This document shows positions 1 through 6,862 of a stretch of 64,000 nucleotides of DNA, in pieces (within the stretch, counting starts at the first letter, position 1; each line of letters starts with the position of its first letter). The notes beneath the pieces are model-generated. The model saw only the letters and a program-made list of their open reading frames with translations. It was not told the DNA's origin and ran no database searches. Origin of the DNA: JBQTIY01 sp052387675 (GTDB taxonomy: Bacteria; Planctomycetota; B15-G4); NCBI GenBank assembly GCA_052387675.1, contig JBQTIY010000010.1, positions 248,001 through 312,000 on the forward strand. The letters run 5' to 3'. The translations under genes were made by a program, and so were the position numbers.

Positions 1-413
1 CACCGCTGCTGGAACTCGAGTTGCGCGCCAAGCCCGTGAGCAACGAGGAAATGGCCGCGGGCCGGCCGCCCTTTGAGTGGGTGCGACGTGTCGGCGGCCT
101 GGAGACACCGTGCGCGCAACTGCTGGCGCAGAACTTCAGCGTGTGGCTGCTCATGCAGCCCTGGGAGAACCTTTACGAAGCCGCCCTGGAGCCGCACCTC
201 GGCTTCGAGACGCCGCGCGCCGAACTGGTGCTGCAAGCCGCCGGACAGGAACTGCGCCTGCTCCTCGGCGATCGGCCGCCTGGTGGTGGCCCGGCCGTGC
301 TGAACGAGAGCTTCGGCCTGCTCTACGAAGTCGCGCCGGAGGATGTGCCGCTCATCTTTCCGGAGGCCGAGGTCTTCGACATCAGCGCACAGGTGAATCC
401 GTGGCAACGCTGA
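1..413 (+). CDS. C-terminal part of an uncharacterised protein (DUF4340-like?)
   Basis: The reading frame is open from the left edge (first full codon at base 3) and stops at 413, so the N-terminus lies outside the window. About 136 residues are visible. They have normal coding composition and end in a short conserved-looking tail with the segment LIFPEAEVFDISAQVNPW. The alternation of strands and turns is reminiscent of DUF4340 proteins, often found beside gliding-type ABC systems, but this resemblance is weak. There is no catalytic motif or membrane segment in the visible part. The last 32 bases overlap the end of the convergent binding-protein gene. Function unknown. Confidence 0.6.
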   Translation, partial: PLLELELRAKPVSNEEMAAGRPPFEWVRRVGGLETPCAQLLAQNFSVWLLMQPWENLYEAALEPHLGFETPRAELVLQAAGQELRLLLGDRPPGGGPAVLNESFGLLYEVAPEDVPLIFPEAEVFDISAQVNPWQR

Positions 414-1401
414 GTGCATCGAGGCTGGCGGCCAGCGTCTCGGCGGCATCCAGCAGGCGGTGCGAGGTGGTGCCGAAGAGCGGTGCCGGCAGGACGACGA
501 CAGCTTCCTGTCGCAGCGCACGCAGTCCGGCGAGAGCCGGCTCGGCGCGCAGCCGGGCGAGAGCCGCCGGGAGTCCGGCGCGGCCGGCCTGTCCGGAGGC
601 CGTGGCGGCGCCCATGAGCAAGATGTCAGGGTCCAGCGACAGAAGCTGTTCGTAGTCGAGCGGCTGGTGTCCGCTGAAGCCGGCTTCGGTGGCCGCGTTG
701 CGCACACCGACGAGAGCCAGCAGCGCCTCCACGGTCGTGCCGGCGCCGGCGGTCCAACCGCCTGAGCCGAAGTTCGTGTAGCTGAGCACGCGCAGTCCGC
801 TGCGGGCGCTCGCCCCGGCGGACAGCCGCGCTGCACGCGTCTGCAGTTCGGTGGTCAACTCGGCCGCACGCGGCTCACAGCCCAACAGTTGGCCCAGCAC
901 TGCGATCGTATCCAGCAGATCTGTCCAGGATGTGGGATGCGGCACGGTGACGACGGACAGGCCTGCGCCGCGCAGGGCGACGAGCGTCTCGGCCGCCGCG
1001 AAGGGATCGCAGATCACGAGGTCGGGCTGCAAGGCCAGCACGGTCTCGGCCGTGAACTTGGCGAAGGTGGGCAGGCCGGACCATGTCTCGGGCGATTCGG
1101 CAGCCAGGCCATCGGCGAAGGCGGTGTCCGGCAAGGCCACGAGGCGCGCCTTGGCCACGAGCGCCATGACGAGATCGGCGGCGCCGGCATTCGCGGGCAG
1201 GATGCGCTGCGGCGCCGCCGCAAGTTCCAGTTCGTGGCCATCCCACAGGCGCACCTGGCGCGGGAAGCCGGGCTGCGCCGAGACCACCGGCAGCGCGGCC
1301 TGCGTGCGCCTCACCTCGCGCCCGGCGAGCGCAGTGATGACGCCAATGCCCACCAGCAGCACGAGCAGGGCCGCGACCGCAAGGAGGCGGCCGCCGCTCA
1401 C
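382..1401 (-). CDS. Periplasmic substrate-binding protein, TroA/BtuF-like
   Basis: 339 residues. The N-terminal hydrophobic stretch (about residues 5-27) is a signal peptide or anchor without a lipobox cysteine. The rest reads as a helical-backbone metal-receptor protein: a first lobe with PQRILPANAGAADLVMALV, then DLVICDPFAAAETL and VVTVPHPTSW, a long linking helix and a second lobe. This family binds cobalamin, haem, siderophores or metal ions for ABC importers; the ligand here cannot be told. The GTG start overlaps the TGA of the upstream permease gene (GTGA), so it is the third gene of an ATPase-permease-binding-protein operon. It is odd that the permease is FtsX-type, not the FecCD/BtuC type that such receptors normally serve. 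Confidence 0.75.
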   Translation of the reverse strand: MSGGRLLAVAALLVLLVGIGVITALAGREVRRTQAALPVVSAQPGFPRQVRLWDGHELELAAAPQRILPANAGAADLVMALVAKARLVALPDTAFADGLAAESPETWSGLPTFAKFTAETVLALQPDLVICDPFAAAETLVALRGAGLSVVTVPHPTSWTDLLDTIAVLGQLLGCEPRAAELTTELQTRAARLSAGASARSGLRVLSYTNFGSGGWTAGAGTTVEALLALVGVRNAATEAGFSGHQPLDYEQLLSLDPDILLMGAATASGQAGRAGLPAALARLRAEPALAGLRALRQEAVVVLPAPLFGTTSHRLLDAAETLAASLDALSVATDSPVR

Positions 1402-4013
1402 TCGTAGCGCATCACGCTGGAAAGCCGCAGGCGGTTGGCGCGCAGTGCCGGATAGAGCACGGCGAGGAGCGCGACGAGCACGGCGCCGCCCAGCACGAGG
1501 CCCAGGCTGCTGGGCGTGAGCTGAAAGCTCAGCGGCAGATCCGAGACCGTGGTCAGCGTGCGCGTGGCGACGATGGCCAGGGGCAGGCCGAGCAGCAGTC
1601 CTGCCAGGCCGCCCAGCACGCCGAAGACGCCCGACTCGGCCAGCAGCATGCGCGCCACTTGCGCACCGGTGAGGCCCACCGCGCGCAGCAGGCCGATCTC
1701 GCGCCGGCGCTCCAGCACAGCGATGACCATCGCATTCAGCACGCCCACGGCGGCGAGCAGCACGGTCAGCACCAGGATGGCGTAGAAGATGGCGAAGTCG
1801 CGGTCGAGCGCGGCCAGGGACTCCTCGGCGATGTCTTCGCCGCGCCTAAAGGCCAGCACATGCTCCTCGCCGAGGCGGCTGCGCAGCGCGGTTTCGAACT
1901 GCTGCAGCCGCTCGAGCGGCACCTGCGGCGCCCAGCACACGAAGAGGTCGCCGAGCTCCTCGATGTCCTGGCACCAGTACTGCTTCATCATGGCGGCCGA
2001 GACAACGCCCCAGACGCGGTCGTCGGGCGCGAAGCCATAGTCATCGAGCACGGCCAGGACCTCGAAGTCCACCAGACCCACGGCGGGCGTGACGAGGGGC
2101 ACCAGATCGCCTTCGGCGTAGCCCATGTCGCGTGCGCAGCGCTTCGAGAGCAAGAGCGTGGGCTCGCGCGAAAAGCGGCGGCGGAGTTGCGTGTCGGCGC
2201 TCAGCGGCCCCTGCTCGAGATGGACGTCGGCCAGGGCCCGCACAGTGAAGGGCCCGTAGGCCTCAACATCAATGGGCACTAGGTGCTGGAGTTCCGGGGC
2301 GTTGGCGCGCAATTCGCCGAGCCGCACGGCACCCTCCGGGCTGAGGCGCACGAAGAGCCGGCGGTCGAGCGCCGAGCGCGCGAAGTCGCGCGTTTCGGCC
2401 TTGAGGCTTTCGAGGACGGAGACCACCAGGAAGATCGCTGCGAAGACCAGCATCAGGCCCGTGACCGTGGCGAAGACGCGGTGGCGCGCTGCACTCACAG
2501 TCACGCGGGCCAGGGTGGCGGCCGGTCCCTGGGAAAGGCCCAGCAGCGCGGCGGCTGCGGCCGGCAGCAGCCGCGCGAAGAGCAGCAGCAAGGCGAGTGC
2601 GCCGCCGACGAGGGCGACGGCCAGCAGGAAGGCGCGGTAGAGCGGCTCGGCGACAAGGCCTTCGCCCGGCGCACCGATGAACCAGGCCACGGGCACGAGC
2701 GCCAGCAATCCGAGCAGGATCGAGCGGCGCGTGCCGGTGAAGGGGTCGCGCGACATCTCGATCACGCCGCGGCGCAGCGCGTCGATGACGGAAAGGCGCG
2801 AGGCGCGCAGGAAGGGGTAGACGATGCCCAGCAGCGAGAAGGCCACGCCGGCGGCCATGACCGCGAGCACTTGGCTCCACGGCACTTCCACGATCTCGAG
2901 CGGTTTGCCGAAACCCAGCGTCGTGATGCCGAGGCTCTGCAACAGCGTCACGATGCGCTCCGAGAGCAGCACCGACAGCGCGGCGCCGAGCAGCGCCAAG
3001 GCCAGGCCCTCGGTGAGGAAGATGAGCAGCAGCCGCCCGCGCGTCACGCCCAGGGCGCGCAGCAGGCCGATCTGGCGCACGCGCTCCACGAGCGACATCG
3101 ACATGGTGTTGAAGATGATGTACAGGCCCAGGAAGAGCGCCAAGAAGCCGCACAGGCGCACGCCGCTGCGAAAGGCCGCCTCCTCCGGCGCCTGGCCGAC
3201 CAGCGCTCGCTCCGGCGCATAGACCTCGTAGCGGCCCTTGAGTTCGGCGCGCACGGCGTCGAGCGTCATCGCGCTGGGGTCGAAGTTGGCCCAGAAGAGC
3301 GGCTTGAAGTCACGGCCGAAGAGTTGCGCGCCCTCCTGCGCTGAGATGAGCACGCGCTGCGGCGCGTAGCCGAGGCGCGTGGGCTCGAGCAGACCCGCGA
3401 CGCGGAAGGAGTAACGCGTGCTGAGCGCCTCGCGCTCGGTGCGCGGCGGCGGAATGACCACGATCTCGCCGTCGATGCAGCGCGTAACCGGCTGGCGGCG
3501 CGGCGGCGGCCGCGTGAGCTCCACCAGGCTGCCCACCGAGAGGCCCAGTTCCGCAGCCAGGGCGGGCGCCATGAGCAGCTCCGGGCGGCCAGGTGCTCCG
3601 GCTTGCGAAACGAAGTCGAGGTCTTCCCCCTCGGCGACGGCGTAGGCGGAGAGTTCGGTGGCGGCGTGCTCGTCCACGGCCAGCACCTCGACGCCGGCGC
3701 GCGTCTGCCCTTCGATGACCAGCGCCCAGTTCTGCTTGGCATGCGTCGTGACCCCGTTCAGAAAGGGCTGGGAGCGCAGCTCGGCGGAGAGGGCCGGGTA
3801 CGACTCAGCGCCGCCGACCAGCGGCTGGATGAGCAGGTCGGACTCGGCCTCGCTGGGATCGCGCAGCGCCTCCTGGCTGAGCAGCGTGTTGTGATCGATG
3901 ACCAGCACCGAAACGACGGCGGCGATCCCCAGGCCGATGCCCAGCGCGGAAAGCAGCGTGGCTCCGGGCCGGTGAGTGAGATGGCGCCAAGCGAGGAGCA
4001 GGACCAGTCGCAC
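1398..4013 (-). CDS. FtsX-family ABC transporter permease with two FtsX domains
   Basis: 871 residues. There is an N-terminal membrane helix (about residues 17-40, SALGIGLGIAAVVSVLVI) followed by a large periplasmic MacB-like domain. A first FtsX domain near residues 290-410 includes NTMSMSLVERVRQIGLLRAL. A middle set of helices and a second extracytoplasmic domain follow, and the second FtsX domain fills the last 130 residues (ERRREIGLLRAVGL). This is the double-FtsX layout of large LolC/E or MacB-like permeases, which move lipids, peptides or lipoproteins out of or off the inner membrane rather than import solutes. The GTG start lies 3 bases after the ATPase stop codon, so the two should form one complex. 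Confidence 0.85.
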   Translation of the reverse strand: MRLVLLLAWRHLTHRPGATLLSALGIGLGIAAVVSVLVIDHNTLLSQEALRDPSEAESDLLIQPLVGGAESYPALSAELRSQPFLNGVTTHAKQNWALVIEGQTRAGVEVLAVDEHAATELSAYAVAEGEDLDFVSQAGAPGRPELLMAPALAAELGLSVGSLVELTRPPPRRQPVTRCIDGEIVVIPPPRTEREALSTRYSFRVAGLLEPTRLGYAPQRVLISAQEGAQLFGRDFKPLFWANFDPSAMTLDAVRAELKGRYEVYAPERALVGQAPEEAAFRSGVRLCGFLALFLGLYIIFNTMSMSLVERVRQIGLLRALGVTRGRLLLIFLTEGLALALLGAALSVLLSERIVTLLQSLGITTLGFGKPLEIVEVPWSQVLAVMAAGVAFSLLGIVYPFLRASRLSVIDALRRGVIEMSRDPFTGTRRSILLGLLALVPVAWFIGAPGEGLVAEPLYRAFLLAVALVGGALALLLLFARLLPAAAAALLGLSQGPAATLARVTVSAARHRVFATVTGLMLVFAAIFLVVSVLESLKAETRDFARSALDRRLFVRLSPEGAVRLGELRANAPELQHLVPIDVEAYGPFTVRALADVHLEQGPLSADTQLRRRFSREPTLLLSKRCARDMGYAEGDLVPLVTPAVGLVDFEVLAVLDDYGFAPDDRVWGVVSAAMMKQYWCQDIEELGDLFVCWAPQVPLERLQQFETALRSRLGEEHVLAFRRGEDIAEESLAALDRDFAIFYAILVLTVLLAAVGVLNAMVIAVLERRREIGLLRAVGLTGAQVARMLLAESGVFGVLGGLAGLLLGLPLAIVATRTLTTVSDLPLSFQLTPSSLGLVLGGAVLVALLAVLYPALRANRLRLSSVMRYE

Positions 4014-4016
4014 CGC

Positions 4017-4757
4017 TCAGATCTCCAGCCGCTGCAGCGCGGCGGCGATCGCGGCCGCTGAGACCTGGCCGTCGCGCAGCGAGGCTTCGGCGTGGAGTTC
4101 GCCATCCTTGAGAAAGTGGACTTCATCGGAGCAGGCCGCGTCGCGCGCGTTGTGCGTGACGAGCAGGATCGTTTGTCCGAGTTCGTCGCAGGAGCGCCGG
4201 AAGAGGCGCATGACTTCTTCGCCCGCCGAGCTGCTGATGTTGCCGGTGGGCTCGTCGGCCATGAGCACGGCCGGCCGCGAAACCATGGCCCGCGCAATCG
4301 AGACGCGCTGCATCTCGCCGCCGCTGAGCTGGTGGGGATAGCTGCGCAGCTTGCCCTCGAGATGAAAAAAGGCCACTAGGCGCGCGACTTCATCCTCGCC
4401 ACCGTCCCCGGCTCCGATGAGTAGCGGCAGCCGGATGTTCTCGTCGGCGGTGAGGTTGGGGATGAGGTTGTAGAACTGAAAGACGAAGCCCACCAGGTCG
4501 CGGCGCAAGAGCGTGCGGCGCTTCTCGGAGAGCGCGTAGAGGTCATGGCCGGCGAGCGTGACGGTGCCGCCGGAGGGCGGCTCGAGCCCGGAAACCATGT
4601 GCAGCAGTGTCGACTTGCCCGAGCCCGAGGGGCCCATGACGGTCACGAAGCGGCCGCGCTCCACGGCCAGCGAGAGCGCCCGCACGACAGGGAACTGCCC
4701 GGCCTCGGAGCCGTAAAACTTGTAGAGGTCCTGCGTTTCCAGGATGGGGTCGGCCAT
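4017..4757 (-). CDS. ABC transporter ATP-binding protein, LolD/MacB type
   Basis: 246 residues with a complete ABC ATPase set. Walker A is GPSGSGKST (about residues 41-49), the Q-loop region is FQFYNLIPNL, the signature is LSGGEMQR, Walker B ends in LMADEPTGN, and the H-loop is LLVTHN. The TGN after Walker B and the short length are typical of the LolD/MacB/FtsE class that pairs with FtsX-type permeases, which is what follows 3 bases downstream. It is first in the operon and should power transport or mechanical work in the envelope. The start is ATG, with a GA-rich stretch 11 bases upstream. Subfamily is confident; substrate is unknown. Confidence 0.92.
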   Translation of the reverse strand: MADPILETQDLYKFYGSEAGQFPVVRALSLAVERGRFVTVMGPSGSGKSTLLHMVSGLEPPSGGTVTLAGHDLYALSEKRRTLLRRDLVGFVFQFYNLIPNLTADENIRLPLLIGAGDGGEDEVARLVAFFHLEGKLRSYPHQLSGGEMQRVSIARAMVSRPAVLMADEPTGNISSSAGEEVMRLFRRSCDELGQTILLVTHNARDAACSDEVHFLKDGELHAEASLRDGQVSAAAIAAALQRLEI

Positions 4758-4894
4758 CGCCTGCGGCGCTCCTCGAGGATTCCACGCGGTGCTGCCGCGC
4801 TGCGAAGGGGCGCCAGGATACTCGGGGGCCTCTGCGGATGGCAGGTGTCAGGGTCGCGGCGCCCCTGGGTCGGCCAGTACAGTGGGCCGTTTTC

Positions 4895-4910
4895 CCGGCG
4901 GGCACGCCGG
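4895..4910. other. GC hairpin in the leader of the zinc metallopeptidase gene
   Basis: A perfect 6-bp inverted repeat CCGGCG-GGCA-CGCCGG lies 24 bases before the GTG start at 4935 and is preceded by a short T-run (TTTTCC). A TACAGT hexamer at 4878-4883 could be the -10 element, which would put the hairpin at the very 5' end of the transcript. Role unknown; it could stabilise the RNA or be fortuitous in GC-rich DNA. Confidence 0.3.
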
Positions 4911-4934
4911 CAGCGAGCTGGAGCGAGGAGCAGG

Positions 4935-5948
4935 GTGAAGCGCAGTCTGGCCCGAGTGGCAGAAGCGGAGTTGCTGGACACGCGGCTCTGCGATCTGGAC
5001 CTGGAGTTGCAGGGCACTTGGCTCGAGGACTGCGTCGCGGATCTCTACGCGAGCTTGGCGCGGCGCGAGCTGGCCTTTCGTCCGCACGTGTGGCTCTCGT
5101 CGGACTGGTTTTCGCCCACGGGCGTGCCGGGCATCGCGATCCCGTTCTATCTCGCGCACCCGCGGCTCATGAAGCTGGAGCGCGCGCAGATGCTCGAGTG
5201 CGAGGGCGGTACGCGCGCCGACTGCCTGCGCATCCTGCGGCACGAGTGCGGGCACGCGATCCAGCACGCCTACGGGCTGCACCGGCGGCGCGCGTGGCGC
5301 GCGCACTTCGGGCGCTCGGGGGCGCACTACCCCAGCCACTACCGGCCCGACCCGGCGAGCCGCGGCTTCGTGATGCACCTGCCGCGTAACTACGCGCAGA
5401 GTCACCCCGACGAGGATTTCGCTGAGACCTTCGCGGTCTGGCTCACACCGCGCGCGATCTGGCGGCGGCGCTATGCGGGCTGGCCAGCGCTGGCCAAGCT
5501 GGAGTACCTCGAGGAGCTCATGGAGGAGCTGGCCGGGCAGCCGGCGCCGGTGCGCAGTCGCGCCCAGCTCGACCCGCTGCGCACGCTGCGTTTCACGTTG
5601 CGCGAGCACTACCGCCGCAAGCGGGCGCACTACACGCGCGACGTCGGGCGCGCCTACGACCGCGAGCTGCGCCAGCTCTTCTCCGATAGCCCGCGCCACC
5701 GCCGCAAGGAGCTGGCCGCCACCTTCCTGCGTCGCAACCGCACCGAGATCCGCCGTATGGTCTCGCGCTGGACGGGCGAGTACCAGTTCACGCTGGAACA
5801 GGTCCTCGACGACATGATCGTGCGCTGCGGCAAGCTGAAGCTGCGCGCCGCCGCGCCCGAGCGCAAGCTGCGCGTCGACTTCGCGCTGCTGCTTACAGTG
5901 AAGGCCGTGCACAGCCTCCACGCGCACCGCGACTGGGTGGCGCTCTAG
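4935..5948 (+). CDS. Putative zinc-binding metallopeptidase
   Basis: 337 residues from the GTG at 4935, chosen because GGAG precedes it by about 5 bases and the longer in-frame extension reads as non-coding. The motif HECGHAIQHAYG (about residues 109-120) is an HExxH-like site with Cys in the third position. A second acidic segment, DEDFAETFAVW, about 60 residues later can supply the third zinc ligand. This matches the family annotated as putative zinc-binding metallo-peptidases. The C-terminal third is basic and helical, without a known domain. No signal peptide, so probably cytoplasmic. It is divergent from the ABC operon and stands alone. Substrate unknown. Confidence 0.75.
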   Translation: MKRSLARVAEAELLDTRLCDLDLELQGTWLEDCVADLYASLARRELAFRPHVWLSSDWFSPTGVPGIAIPFYLAHPRLMKLERAQMLECEGGTRADCLRILRHECGHAIQHAYGLHRRRAWRAHFGRSGAHYPSHYRPDPASRGFVMHLPRNYAQSHPDEDFAETFAVWLTPRAIWRRRYAGWPALAKLEYLEELMEELAGQPAPVRSRAQLDPLRTLRFTLREHYRRKRAHYTRDVGRAYDRELRQLFSDSPRHRRKELAATFLRRNRTEIRRMVSRWTGEYQFTLEQVLDDMIVRCGKLKLRAAAPERKLRVDFALLLTVKAVHSLHAHRDWVAL

Positions 5949-5970
5949 CGCAACCCGCGCGGGCCGGCGC

Positions 5971-6732
5971 TCAGGGGCGCCGGAAGCGCAGCACGAACGT
6001 CTCCTTGAGGCCCGCGAGCTGTGGCGCATCAATGAACTGAAAGCCGGCCGCTTCGACTTCGGCCAGGACGGTCTCTCGATCGCAGCGCACATGCTCCAGC
6101 ACCCAGTCCCGGCTCACGCCGGGCACGCGGTCGAAGTCCGCGATGACCAGGCGGCCGCCGGGCCGCAGCGCGCGGTGCAGCGAGGCCAGCGTGTCGGCGG
6201 GGTGTTCGAAGTGGTGGTAGGTGTCGCAGATGTAGGCCACGTCGATCGAGGCCGGCGGCAGTTCCACCGAGCGGTCGGTGCACAAGACGGCCTGCACCTG
6301 GCGGTGGCCTTCGCGCTGGGCCCGCGCGGCGAGGTGCTCCACGAGGCGGGGCGAAATGTCGACGGCGTAGACCTTGCCTGTCGGGCCGACGGCCTCGGCC
6401 AGCGGCGCGAGAAAGAGCCCCGTGCCGGCGCCGATGTCAGCCACCGCGAGGCCGCTGTGCAGCACGAGCGTGCCCACGAGCGCGTCTCGCTCGGCGGCCA
6501 CTTCGCGAGTCTCGACCTCGAAGGTGGCCGTCAGCGCGGCAATGTCCAAGTTCGGATCGCGAAAGCGCGCGTTGAGCTCGGCCGGCGCGCCGGCCAAGCC
6601 CGCCGCCGGCGTCGGCGTGCCAGCCGGAGTGCCGCAGCCTGAGCTGATGACTGCGGCGAGGGCGAGGCCGGCCGCGAGCAGGACCCGGCGGAGAGTGCGC
6701 CAGGCGAAGCGCTGCGGAGTGATGCGGTGCAT
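5971..6732 (-). CDS. Class I SAM-dependent methyltransferase with lipoprotein signal
   Basis: 253 residues from ATG 6732, which has GGAGG 6 bases upstream; a longer in-frame extension lacks this site. The N-terminus is a lipoprotein signal (LLAAGLALAAVISSGC) with Cys at about residue 32, so the enzyme is probably anchored on the periplasmic side. This is unusual for a SAM enzyme. Methyltransferase motif I is VADIGAGTGLFLAPLA (about residues 96-111), followed by VYAVDISP, DVAYICDTYHHF and RPGGRLVIADF, the UbiE-like order. A periplasmic SAM enzyme would lack its cofactor, so the signal may act as an anchor only or the protein may have changed role. Such lipoprotein methyltransferases do recur in environmental genomes. 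Substrate unknown. Confidence 0.82.
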   Translation of the reverse strand: MHRITPQRFAWRTLRRVLLAAGLALAAVISSGCGTPAGTPTPAAGLAGAPAELNARFRDPNLDIAALTATFEVETREVAAERDALVGTLVLHSGLAVADIGAGTGLFLAPLAEAVGPTGKVYAVDISPRLVEHLAARAQREGHRQVQAVLCTDRSVELPPASIDVAYICDTYHHFEHPADTLASLHRALRPGGRLVIADFDRVPGVSRDWVLEHVRCDRETVLAEVEAAGFQFIDAPQLAGLKETFVLRFRRP

Positions 6733-6862
6733 GAGAGGCCTCCAGTGGAGACTCATCGTCGTCGAGTCGCACCGCACGGATCAAGCTCACAACGACAGGC
6801 GTACAGAAGTTAGGCTGGCCGCTCGTTCTCGGCCCGCTGATCTCTGCCACGGGAGTTGCCGC

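Noticed and set aside
4545..4934. Upstream extension of the zinc metallopeptidase gene
   Set aside because: It would overlap the ABC ATPase gene on the other strand and read as non-coding; GTG 4935 has a ribosome site.
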